A stretch of DNA of 64,000 bases from Mycobacterium europaeum (GTDB taxonomy: Bacteria > Actinomycetota > Actinomycetes > Mycobacteriales > Mycobacteriaceae). Location: NCBI RefSeq assembly GCF_002102155.1, contig NZ_LQOU01000010.1, forward strand, positions 1-64,000, read 5' to 3'. Numbering within the stretch: position 1 is the stretch's first letter; each line of letters opens with the position of its first letter. Of this stretch, positions 41,230-48,983 are shown piece by piece. A program made the position numbers and the translations under genes. Under the pieces are notes generated by a model. That model saw only the letters and a program-made list of their open reading frames with translations, searched no databases and was not told the origin of the DNA.

Positions 41230-41543
41230 CGACCGCGGTCAGCAATGCCGCCGAGGTTGCGTGCCGCATCCTGCTCGTGTTGTTCCCACATCGTTGCCGA
41301 AGCCGTGAGTTTGTCCGCCAGGTCGGCGTGGTCGGCTGCCTGTTGCTCGTAGCACTGGCGTCTGAGCTCGAGCAATTCGCGCCCGGCGTCACGGAGTTCA
41401 CCGAAGATGGGGCCCAGCGAGTCCAGGCTTTCCTGTATGGCCTCGTGCGAGGACGGGACCGTACGCAAGTACTCAGAGGTCTCCTGGTGGCGCGCGGCGG
41501 CTTGACGCAAGTGCTCGGGCACCACATGGATCGAATCTGCCAT
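41226..41543 (-). CDS. EspC-like type VII secretion target (Rv0027 homologue)
   Basis: The 105-aa helical protein is of the DUF2580/EspC family: VVPEHLRQAAARHQETSEYL, then QESLDSLGPIFGELRDAGRELLELR, two long helices as in WXG100-like proteins. ATG 41543 is chosen because AGGAGACAGCGG precedes it. Members are often exported substrates or partners of ESX systems. It is coupled to the DUF2694 gene. Confidence 0.82.
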   Translation of the reverse strand: MADSIHVVPEHLRQAAARHQETSEYLRTVPSSHEAIQESLDSLGPIFGELRDAGRELLELRRQCYEQQAADHADLADKLTASATMWEQHEQDAARNLGGIADRGR

Positions 41544-41593
41544 CCGCTGTCTCCTGTTCCCGGCCGCCGGCCAGACCGGCGGGATCACTATTG

Positions 41594-42964
41594 TCAGATG
41601 GTCGGCGAACTCGCCGGCCGCGTGGGTGTCGGTGTGTCGGGCTTCGCCGGTGCGGTCGCGGCCGTCACCGGCGGATGCTCCCAGCCTAGAAAGCTTGGCC
41701 CGCTCACGGTGGCGATGTCTTGGATTTGGCCATCGAGAAGGGCCTTGCCCGGCCCGAGCGCAAGCGCGTGCCGGTCGACGAACATTCCGATGTCCGCCGG
41801 AACCACGCGCGCAGCGTCGACCGGTTCGGCGACCGCGGTGCCTGGCGGTGGAATTGTTATTCCTTGCTGTTGGAAGGCATCTGGTATCGCCACTCCACCG
41901 ACCGCGGCCTTGATCGCAGCTGCCAACTGGGGGCTGGCGGCCGTCACCGTCTCGCCGTCGGGCAACGTCACAGTGGTGGGACCGGCCGGGGGGGCATCAC
42001 CCCCCGCAGCCGACGCGTCCTGGGCGGAGTCCTCATCCTGGTCGCCCGGTTCGTCTGACGAAGGGTCCGCCTTCGCATCGCCCGGGTCCGTCGGGTCCAG
42101 CAGGCCTTCGTCGTCGAGGCCCTGCAGAGTGGGATCGGTTCTGTCGTCACCCTGCAGCCCGGGAATCGAAAACCCGCCCGGCGGTGTACCCAAACTCGGC
42201 AGCCCCGGCGTGAGGCTGGGCATCGTCGGCGGCACGGGCGCCAAGGGCGCCAGGGGAGCCGTCGCGCCCTCCGGCGCAACCGTTCCCGACAGATCATCGG
42301 TCGCCAGGCCCGGGTCGTCGGCCAACAACGAATCCAGCAGCGGATCCCAGTCAGAATCCCCCGTAGCCGGAGCGGCGGCGGCATCGGCGCCGGGCTCCCC
42401 GGCCGGCGGGTGTTCGTCGGGATTGCTCGTTTGACTCTTGGACGCGTCGTAGAGCGACGTCCACGCCGCCATCAGCGCCGATTTCGACGTGTCATCGAGT
42501 CTCGCGTTGAGCACCACCGCGCGAATGTCACGAAGCTTGCCGATCAGAAAGCGCTGAAAATCCCGTGCCCCGGCGGGAGTGTCCAGATCCGAGCGTGTTC
42601 GCACCGCGGCTTCGGTGTCCTGCTGCAACTTCGCCAGTGCCTGTCCGCCGTCGACGGCGTTGAGGTGGGCGTTCAAGATGGCCGTGATCACTTGCATGTC
42701 CAGCTGTGAACTAGCCGAATTCTGGTGCGACAGTGCGGCTTCGGCGCGTGCGATGGCTTCCGCCGCCTCGCCCCTCTCTCCCTCGGGCGCGGCGGCATGT
42801 TGACGGATCTTGCCCACGATCGTCTGGAGCTGCTCGGGCCGGGTCGTCGGGGTGATCACGGCGGCCAGCTCACTGCGCGACAGGCCCGCCTGCCACGCGT
42901 TCGGGTCACCGGTGCGGTCGCGGGCATATTTCACCGCGGCAAGCAGCTCTTCGTACGCCGACAT
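41594..42964 (-). CDS. DUF4226-type protein with long acidic/proline region (Rv0026 homologue)
   Basis: The 456-aa protein has an N-terminal helical DUF4226 region (about 60-170, SQLDMQVITAILNAHLNAVDG, GARDFQRFLIGKLRDIRAVV). A low-complexity acidic, Pro/Gly-rich middle follows (about 180-345), then a C-terminal segment with GQIQDIATVSGPSFLGWE. The GARDFQRFL element recurs in the 120-aa neighbour at 43110 (GAREFQRFL), so the two share an ancestor. Function unknown; secretion-linked by context. Confidence 0.8.
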   Translation of the reverse strand: MSAYEELLAAVKYARDRTGDPNAWQAGLSRSELAAVITPTTRPEQLQTIVGKIRQHAAAPEGERGEAAEAIARAEAALSHQNSASSQLDMQVITAILNAHLNAVDGGQALAKLQQDTEAAVRTRSDLDTPAGARDFQRFLIGKLRDIRAVVLNARLDDTSKSALMAAWTSLYDASKSQTSNPDEHPPAGEPGADAAAAPATGDSDWDPLLDSLLADDPGLATDDLSGTVAPEGATAPLAPLAPVPPTMPSLTPGLPSLGTPPGGFSIPGLQGDDRTDPTLQGLDDEGLLDPTDPGDAKADPSSDEPGDQDEDSAQDASAAGGDAPPAGPTTVTLPDGETVTAASPQLAAAIKAAVGGVAIPDAFQQQGITIPPPGTAVAEPVDAARVVPADIGMFVDRHALALGPGKALLDGQIQDIATVSGPSFLGWEHPPVTAATAPAKPDTPTPTRPASSPTI

Positions 42965-43109
42965 CAGCTACACGACCGGCGCTGCGGTCACCGCACATCT
43001 TTGCGGGATGCGTCGCGGCCCCTCCATGCCCGGCGACAGTACCCAGGCACCGTCCTGCCGACAATTCACTGCACCCGGCGATTGTGGATGACACGGCGAG
43101 GCCGCCTTG

Positions 43110-43472
43110 CTAGCCATTGGCCGGGCTGTACTGGTCCCGAAGACCTTCCAGTACAGCCTTTTTCGCGCGACTGAGTTCCCGCGCCTCCTCGATGACCGCC
43201 GTGATCTCGCGCTGCTTGTCCAGCAGGAACCGCTGAAATTCCCGTGCGCCCATGGGTGTGTCCAGGGCAAGGCGCCCTTGATGCACGGTGGCATGGTCGA
43301 TCTGCTCGGCGATGGCATCCAGTCGCCTGGCGCCCTCGCGCGTGGCGGCATGCGCGCTGGCGAGCACCTCGGCCAGCACGCGGTCGGCGTCGACGGCCGT
43401 GCCGTGCTGGCCGGCCAGGTCTGATTGCCGCGCCTGCATGGCGGCTACCGAGGGTCCGGCTTGTTCCGTCAT
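43110..43472 (-). CDS. DUF4226 protein (Rv0025 homologue)
   Basis: The 120-aa all-helical protein contains [26 protein letters not shown] near its C-terminus. It equals its M. tuberculosis homologue in length. It starts 16 bp after the NlpC/P60 gene's stop, after CAGGGTGAACCG. Such proteins may act as chaperones or partners for the adjacent peptidase or secretion targets; this is inference from position. Confidence 0.82.
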   Translation of the reverse strand: MTEQAGPSVAAMQARQSDLAGQHGTAVDADRVLAEVLASAHAATREGARRLDAIAEQIDHATVHQGRLALDTPMGAREFQRFLLDKQREITAVIEEARELSRAKKAVLEGLRDQYSPANG

Positions 43473-43488
43473 CGGTTCACCCTGTTCG

Positions 43489-44304
43489 TCATAGCGGTCG
43501 GCGAATAACGACGTTGGCGCCCAGCCGGCTGATCCGGACCGAGGCTCCCGGATAAGGTGCTTCGACCACCAGGTTGTTGCCGATGGCCAGCTGGACGTGT
43601 CCCGCGTGCGGGAAGACGAGATCACCGGGGCGCACTTGCGACCGCGGCACCGGGATCCCGTCGTTGATCTGCTGATACGTGGTGCGGTCCAAGTGAATTC
43701 CCGCTTGCGCGTAGCTCCACTGCACGAGCCCCGAACAATCGAACTGGTCGGGGCCCGTCGCGCCCCAGACGTAGGGTCGGCCAAGGCGCGACAGCGCGGC
43801 GCGGACCGCGATCGCCGCGCGCCCGGTCAACCCCGATCCCGCGGCGCGCTGGCGCAGCAGTTGGTAGCGCAGCGCACGCAGTTCCGCAAGGTGTCGTCGC
43901 GCCCGAAGCCGGGCCGACATGACGTGTAAGCGTTGGGTCCGCAGTCGCGCCGCGCGGCGCCGCATGGCCTCCCGCTGGGCCAACGGCGTCAGCGGGACGG
44001 CGGCGTCGGCCCGGGCTTCGTCGAGGACCCCTCGAGTCAGATCACGCGCCTGGGCCTGATCCCGCAAAGCGCCGGCGATGATGTTCGCTGCGGCGGTATC
44101 GGTGGCGGCCGCCGCCGCCAACCGGTGCCGGCTGTGCTCCACGGCGAGCCGGTAGCCGCCGCGCGCCACCGTGTCGTTCAGCCCGCCCGCTGCCCGCAAC
44201 AGCTTGCGGTAGTGCCCCGTGCCCGCGTCCAGTGACGGGGGCCGCGCGCCACCGGCGAACATGTCGTGAGCGCGGCTCAACACCTCGAGTTCGCTGGCAG
44301 TCAC
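43489..44304 (-). CDS. NlpC/P60-family peptidase (Rv0024 homologue)
   Basis: The 271-aa protein has an N-terminal helical region (1-160), rich in Arg and Ala. The C-terminal NlpC/P60 domain has catalytic C190 in DQFDCSG and H236 in [10 protein letters not shown], and [11 protein letters not shown], the standard motif order of RipA-like peptidoglycan endopeptidases. There is no classical signal peptide, so export may use another route such as type VII secretion. GTG 44304 overlaps the stop of the XRE gene (GTGA). It would cut the D-Glu-mDAP bond. Confidence 0.88.
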   Translation of the reverse strand: MTASELEVLSRAHDMFAGGARPPSLDAGTGHYRKLLRAAGGLNDTVARGGYRLAVEHSRHRLAAAAATDTAAANIIAGALRDQAQARDLTRGVLDEARADAAVPLTPLAQREAMRRRAARLRTQRLHVMSARLRARRHLAELRALRYQLLRQRAAGSGLTGRAAIAVRAALSRLGRPYVWGATGPDQFDCSGLVQWSYAQAGIHLDRTTYQQINDGIPVPRSQVRPGDLVFPHAGHVQLAIGNNLVVEAPYPGASVRISRLGANVVIRRPL

Positions 44305-45071
44305 TGCGCCTCCTCGCCTTGCTCGCCTTCCGATTCGACGGCGGCGGTGAAGGCGCGGACGCGGGGGAGCGCTCCGGGTGGAATGACCCCCCGGTTGCGA
44401 ATGTCCCAGATTTCCCCGACGTCGACACCGACCAGCGCGGCGATGATCGTCTCCGGCAGCGACGACCGCGTGCACGCCCGGTCGAAGCGCGCGCTCAAGC
44501 TGGTCGGCATCCGCTTGAGCAGGGCGGTTCGAGTCGCCTCGAGGGCCCGGAGGTGTTCCATGAGGCGGTCGGTGGAGTCCGCGCCGGCATTCACCGCGAC
44601 CCGCCAGGAACCGGCGGCGAGCATCTCTGCCTTCACGCACTGAGCGATCACAGACAGAATATACGTCTCATATTCGTTTGATGTTGTCGCCGGCAAGCGA
44701 TCGATGACGGATTTGAGGGCTTCGAGCTGAGCTTCGGCATAGCCTTCCAGCACTTCCGTGTCGCTGTGACGGTCCACGACCACTGGCCCGGTGCGTCTGG
44801 CGGGCATCGGGGCGGGCGGCTGGGCGGCCATCAGCCGGGCCAGTTCCGCCTCCGGATCGGCCGCCACCAGCAGACGTGAGTAGGTGCCGGGCGGCAGCCC
44901 GAGCCCGTTCTCGACCTTCTGAACTGTGCTTTTGTGGGGCTTGCGGGCTCCTCGCTCGAGGAAGCTCAGGCCCATGATGCTGACGCCGGTTGCGGCGGCG
45001 AGGTCGGCCAACGACCAGTCGCGTGACTCGCGGAGGGCGCGGATCGCCGCGCCGGCCGATTCACGGCTCAC
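44301..45071 (-). CDS. XRE-family transcriptional regulator (Rv0023 homologue)
   Basis: The 256-aa protein has an N-terminal HTH_XRE (about 8-62): IRALRESRDWSLADLAAATGVSIMGLSFLERGARKPHKSTVQKVENGL. The C-terminal part is helical and of unknown fold, with a final segment rich in Glu. It is the first gene of the minus-strand cassette and divergent from whiB5. A hairpin (45079-45095) lies 8 bp upstream of its GTG start and would cover the ribosome binding site. Confidence 0.88.
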   Translation of the reverse strand: MSRESAGAAIRALRESRDWSLADLAAATGVSIMGLSFLERGARKPHKSTVQKVENGLGLPPGTYSRLLVAADPEAELARLMAAQPPAPMPARRTGPVVVDRHSDTEVLEGYAEAQLEALKSVIDRLPATTSNEYETYILSVIAQCVKAEMLAAGSWRVAVNAGADSTDRLMEHLRALEATRTALLKRMPTSLSARFDRACTRSSLPETIIAALVGVDVGEIWDIRNRGVIPPGALPRVRAFTAAVESEGEQGEEAQ

Positions 45072-45078
45072 CGCACGC

Positions 45079-45095
45079 TCCGGCCATAGGCCGGA
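45079..45095. promoter_or_regulatory. inverted repeat at the translation start of the XRE gene
   Basis: TCCGGCC-ATA-GGCCGGA is perfect, with 7-bp arms and a 3-base loop. It ends 8 bp from the GTG start of the XRE gene (minus strand). As DNA it could be an autoregulatory operator; as RNA it could close off the ribosome binding region. Confidence 0.5.
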
Positions 45096-45126
45096 TATTA
45101 CACAGCTGGGGTCGTATCGCTGCGGA

Positions 45127-45193
45127 TATACGTTTTTGTCACGTTTCTCTTGCGCTGGGCGGTCGCATCTGTATACGCTTTTGCCTACGTTTC
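45127..45193 (+). promoter_or_regulatory. two imperfect direct repeats in the whiB5 promoter region
   Basis: TATACGTTTTTGTCACGTTTC (45127-45147) and TATACGCTTTTGCCTACGTTTC (45172-45193) are related copies 45 bp apart, about four helical turns. They lie in an AT-richer stretch between the divergent XRE and whiB5 genes. They could be binding sites of the XRE protein or WhiB5 itself. Confidence 0.5.
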
Positions 45194-45214
45194 ACGCTCG
45201 ACAAGGAGACCGAC

Positions 45215-45631
45215 ATGGGACACCCCTGCGCTGCCAACCCGGAACTTTGGTTCGGCTACCCCGACGACGACGGTGGTGACGGCGCCGCGAAGGCCCGTGC
45301 GTACGAGCGGTCGTCCGTCGAGGCGCGGATCCAGTGCCTACGCCGCTGCCCGCTGGCGCAGCAGCGCCAGTGCGCTCAGCACGCCATCGCGCACCGCGAG
45401 GAGTACGGCGTGTGGGCGGGCGTCAAGCTGCCCGGGGGCCAATACCGCAAGCGCGAACAGCTCGCGCGGGCCCACGAGGTGCTGCGGCGCATCGCGTCCG
45501 GCGAGATCAACTCGCGCCAGCTGCCCGAGAATGCGGCCCTGCTCGCCAACCACGAACATGACGTCGTTCCAGTGCCCGCGGTGGTGCTGCATCTGCCCCT
45601 CGCGCAAGTGGGGCCGCGCTCGGCCGCCTGA
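45215..45631 (+). CDS. whiB5: WhiB-family iron-sulfur redox transcription factor (WhiB5 type)
   Basis: The 138-aa protein has four cysteines at C5, C41, C45 and C53, spacing C-x3-C-x7-C in the last three. This departs from the usual C-x2-C-x5-C and is typical of WhiB5. The G-V-W-A-G turn (EYGVWAGVKLPGGQYR) and a basic C-terminus for DNA binding follow. ATG 45215 is preceded by ACAAGGAGACCG. The [4Fe-4S] cluster senses redox or NO; WhiB5 in M. tuberculosis controls a set that includes type VII secretion and sigma-factor genes. Confidence 0.9.
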   Translation: MGHPCAANPELWFGYPDDDGGDGAAKARAYERSSVEARIQCLRRCPLAQQRQCAQHAIAHREEYGVWAGVKLPGGQYRKREQLARAHEVLRRIASGEINSRQLPENAALLANHEHDVVPVPAVVLHLPLAQVGPRSAA

Positions 45632-45721
45632 CGCTCCATCGCGCGTAGAGGCAGTTTGCTGGCCGGGTCGACGGGGTAGACGGGCGGCACGACCGAGTCT
45701 GCCGACCCAAAGGCGGGATCC

Positions 45722-47104
45722 ATGACGTTCGACCTGACCCCGACCGCAGCGCAGCACGACCTGGCCCGACGAACCCACGAGTTCGCCGAAGAAGTGATCC
45801 GCCCCGTGGCGCTCCACTACGACCAACGCCAGGAGTTCCCGTGGCCGGTGTTGGAGGAGGCGGCCCAGCGCGGCTTCTACAGCCCCCTGTTCTACCGCGA
45901 CCTGATCGGCGATCGGACCGGCCTTTCCCTGCCGATGTTCATGGAGGAGATGTTTTGGGGCTGCGCCGGGATCGGCTTGGCGATCGTGATGCCCGCGCTG
46001 GCGCTGTCGGCGATCGGGCAGGCCGCGTCTCCCGAGCAGACGCTGGAGTGGGCGCCCGAATGCTTCGGTACGCCAGGCGATCTCAAGCTCGCCGCGCTGG
46101 CCATCTCCGAACCGGAAGGCGGCAGTGATGTACGCAACCTGCGCACCCGCGCGCGCCGCGACGGTGACGACTGGATCATCGACGGTCACAAGATGTGGAT
46201 CGGCAACGGCGGCATCGCCAACGTGCACGTGGTCAACGCGGTCGTCGACGAGGAACTCGGTCACCGCGGTCAGGCGCTGTTCGTGGTGCCCGGTGGCACA
46301 CCCGGGCTGAAGCTGGTGCGCAAGCTGGACAAGCTGGGCTGCCGCGCCTCCCACACCGCCGAGTTGCTGTTCGAGGGCGTCCGGGTGCCGGCCGCGAATC
46401 TGCTTGGCGGACAGGACAAGCTGGAGCACAAGCTCGCCAAAGCGCGCGAGGTCGTGGCGGGCGGGAAGCGTTCGGGGTCGGCGACCTTGGGCACGTTCGA
46501 GCAGACCCGGCCCATGGTCGCCGCGCAGGCCATCGGAATCGCGCGCGCCGCGCTCGAGTACGCGACGGCGTACGCCACCGAGCGTGAGGCCTTCGGCGGT
46601 CCGATCATCGACAACCAGGGCATCGCCTTCCCGCTGGCGGAGCTGGCCACCCAGATCGACGCCGCCCGCCTGTTGACGTGGCGAGCCTCGTGGATGGCCG
46701 CCAACAACGTTCCCTTCGAACGCGGAGAAGGCTCGATGTCGAAGATGGCCGCCAGCGAGGTGGCCGTGAAGGCCACCGAACGCGCCATTCAAACCATGGG
46801 CGGGTGGGGTTACATCACCGATCACCCGGTGGAGAAGTGGTATCGGGATGCCAAGCTGTACACCATCTTTGAGGGCACCAGTGAAATCCAGCGGATGGTG
46901 ATCGCCAACGCGCTGGGAGCGACCGTCGGGACGCCGCCACTGCATGTCGTGCTCGAGCCGTCAGGCGGACCGCTGAACCGGGTGTTCGGCCGCGGCGCCC
47001 CGCTGCGATCCCGCGCCGCCGACGCCGCGCTGTCGATGCAGGACCGAGTGCCCGAGCCCGTCATGCGGCTGGCCATGAAGGTGCTCCGCCCGCCCCGCAA
47101 GTAG
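45722..47104 (+). CDS. acyl-CoA dehydrogenase
   Basis: The 460-aa protein has the N-terminal helical domain, the beta-barrel LAALAISEPEGGSDVRNLRTRA, and the C-terminal domain with QTMGGWGYI and IFEGTSEIQRM. The Glu of IFEGTSE fits the catalytic base. It oxidises acyl-CoA to enoyl-CoA with FAD. It lies 91 bp after whiB5 and is followed by pirin. This block differs from the M. tuberculosis order, where Rv0021c lies between whiB5 and fhaA. Confidence 0.92.
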   Translation: MTFDLTPTAAQHDLARRTHEFAEEVIRPVALHYDQRQEFPWPVLEEAAQRGFYSPLFYRDLIGDRTGLSLPMFMEEMFWGCAGIGLAIVMPALALSAIGQAASPEQTLEWAPECFGTPGDLKLAALAISEPEGGSDVRNLRTRARRDGDDWIIDGHKMWIGNGGIANVHVVNAVVDEELGHRGQALFVVPGGTPGLKLVRKLDKLGCRASHTAELLFEGVRVPAANLLGGQDKLEHKLAKAREVVAGGKRSGSATLGTFEQTRPMVAAQAIGIARAALEYATAYATEREAFGGPIIDNQGIAFPLAELATQIDAARLLTWRASWMAANNVPFERGEGSMSKMAASEVAVKATERAIQTMGGWGYITDHPVEKWYRDAKLYTIFEGTSEIQRMVIANALGATVGTPPLHVVLEPSGGPLNRVFGRGAPLRSRAADAALSMQDRVPEPVMRLAMKVLRPPRK

Positions 47105-47124
47105 CGGCGGCTGGGTACCGTCGG

Positions 47125-48102
47125 GTGACGATGAGCAACCTCGAGCCGGCACCGGTCGAAGTCGCCTGCGCGGCGTCGCCGAGCGCGGGCGCCGAAATGC
47201 TGCGTCCCCGAGAGGTTCCGTTAGGCGGGCCCCGCGCCATGCGAGTGCGTCGCACGCTTCCGCAACGCCAGCGCTCGCTGATCGGGGCGTGGTGCTTCAT
47301 CGACCACTACGGGCCGGCGTCGACGCGCGTGGACGTCCCGCCGCATCCGCACACCGGACTACAGACGGTGAGTTGGTTGTTCGGTGGGGAAGTGCAGCAC
47401 AACGACAGCGCCGGCGTGCACGCGGTGATACGGCCCGGCGAGCTGAACCTGATGACCGCGGGCGCCGGTATCTGTCACTCCGAAGTGTCGGTTGAGTCGC
47501 CGACCCCCTTGCACGGTGTGCAGCTGTGGGTGGCCCTGCCCGGAGCGGACCGCGACACGGGCCGCGGCTTCACGCATTACGCTCCGGAGCCGGTCGCGCT
47601 CCCGCGCGCGACGGTGCGGGTGTTCCTCGGCGAGCTGGCCGGCAGCCGTTCCCCCGTGCACAGCTTCACCGCGCTGCTCGGCGCCCAAATCGATCTCAAC
47701 GTCGGAGCCGGGCTGGATCTCGACATCGACCCGACATTCGAGCATGGAGTGCTCGGCGATGCGGGCTTGGTCCGGGCGGAGGAGACCGCTCTGACGGCCG
47801 CCGAGCTGGCCTACCTGGGCCCTGGCCGATCAGCGCTGCGCTTGCAGAACGTGGGGGAGGGACCGGCGCGGGTACTGCTACTGGGTGGGACACCGTTCAG
47901 CGAGGAGCTGGTGATGTGGTGGAACTTCGTGGGACGAAGCCACGAGGACATCGTCGGGTACCGCCAACTGTGGGAGGACGGCGACGAACGCTTCGGCGTC
48001 GTCCGCGGTTACCGCGGTTCGCTCGCCCGGCTGCCCGCCCCGCCACTGCCGACCACCCGGCTGCGGCCCCGACCCCTACCGCACAGAAAGAGAGACACAT
48101 GA
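47125..48102 (+). CDS. pirin-family protein
   Basis: The 325-aa bicupin has the pirin motif PHPHTGLQTVSWLFGGEVQHND, with metal-binding His residues, then AGAGICHSEVS with further His/Glu. A second cupin half follows. Pirins act as redox-sensing cofactors or quercetinases; function here is unknown. GTG 47125 or ATG 47131 is the start. The stop overlaps the acetyltransferase start (ATGA). Confidence 0.88.
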   Translation: MTMSNLEPAPVEVACAASPSAGAEMLRPREVPLGGPRAMRVRRTLPQRQRSLIGAWCFIDHYGPASTRVDVPPHPHTGLQTVSWLFGGEVQHNDSAGVHAVIRPGELNLMTAGAGICHSEVSVESPTPLHGVQLWVALPGADRDTGRGFTHYAPEPVALPRATVRVFLGELAGSRSPVHSFTALLGAQIDLNVGAGLDLDIDPTFEHGVLGDAGLVRAEETALTAAELAYLGPGRSALRLQNVGEGPARVLLLGGTPFSEELVMWWNFVGRSHEDIVGYRQLWEDGDERFGVVRGYRGSLARLPAPPLPTTRLRPRPLPHRKRDT

Positions 48103-48428
48103 CCGCCGACAAAACTGGGGCCGAAACGACCATCAGCCTGCAGGACGGCCGCTACACCATCGCCGTGGAAGGCAAGCGGGTCGGTCTCGCCGACTTCGTC
48201 GACCGTGGCGACCAGCGGATCTTCCATCACACCGAAGTCGATCCGGCTTACGGCGGCCGCGGGCTGGCAACCATCCTCGTCGAGCAGGCCCTCGACGAGG
48301 CCCGCCGCGAAGGCAAGCGCATCGTGCCGGTGTGCTCGATGATCGACACCGTGCTGAGGAAGCACCCCGAATACGACGACATCACCGACGCCGTGACGCC
48401 GGAGGTGCACCGGTGGTTGCGGTCGTAA
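48099..48428 (+). CDS. small GCN5-related N-acetyltransferase (YjdJ/CG type)
   Basis: The 109-aa protein has the acetyl-CoA-binding signature DPAYGGRGLATILVEQALDEARREGKRIVPVC of the compact GNAT group, with VCSMI and the C-terminal HPEY motif. It overlaps pirin by 4 bp. Substrate unknown. Confidence 0.88.
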   Translation: MTADKTGAETTISLQDGRYTIAVEGKRVGLADFVDRGDQRIFHHTEVDPAYGGRGLATILVEQALDEARREGKRIVPVCSMIDTVLRKHPEYDDITDAVTPEVHRWLRS

Positions 48429-48509
48429 CCGGATGAATGGTCGGCTAGCGGCCTGCAAGCCGATCAGGCTATGCCCTTGCCTTGGATTAGCCGGTGGCGG
48501 CTGTCGACG

Positions 48510-48983
48510 CTAGATCCCGCTGGTAACCATCCGCTCAATCTCATCCACTGACTTCGACATTAGATGACTGAATATTGTGGCGTTGACCGACGATAGCACG
48601 GCGCATTCTTTGTTCAGACATATCTCGTAGCCGGTCTCGGCTTTGGATACTTCCACCCCGGCCGCATATCCTTGCCTGGCAAGATCGGCTCCCAAGGGCC
48701 CCGATGCGAGTTCTGAACGTGCAGTGGTCGCCCAGTCCCATATGAGGTATTTTTCTGCCATATCGAAATTCGAAAGTCGAGCAACGCCATTGCGCCGCTG
48801 CCCGCGGTCGTTGACGGTATCCACCACCCACCAACCACCTTCATGGCGAAGATGGACGGAATAGTCGTCGGTGCTGAAAACTATTGCACAGTCCGCACAA
48901 TCCGTTGAGACGGATGGATTACCGCCTCCCATGCCAGGCGCCCAGCGATACCAGTTGGTTGATAAACGAGAAAAATCTTCCAT
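48510..48983 (-). CDS. probable immunity protein for the TNT toxin (Imm61-like)
   Basis: The 157-aa protein has an Imm61-like stretch NFDMAEKYLIWDWATTAR (about 72-90), like the immunity factor for TNT (IFT, Rv3902c). Its ATG (48983-48981) overlaps the toxin's TAA by one base (TAATG), and it immediately follows the toxin, as expected for a toxin-immunity pair. Two cysteines, C29 and C32, form a CxxC pair. Codon third positions and overall GC are lower than in the neighbours (many AT-rich codons), a sign of transfer. It would bind TNT in the cytoplasm and block NAD+ hydrolysis. Confidence 0.82.
   Translation of the reverse strand: MEDFSRLSTNWYRWAPGMGGGNPSVSTDCADCAIVFSTDDYSVHLRHEGGWWVVDTVNDRGQRRNGVARLSNFDMAEKYLIWDWATTARSELASGPLGADLARQGYAAGVEVSKAETGYEICLNKECAVLSSVNATIFSHLMSKSVDEIERMVTSGI

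Noticed and set aside
42965..43109. Possible missing gene between the two DUF4226 genes
   Set aside because: No frame in this 145-bp gap has a start with a ribosome binding site or a recognisable product.
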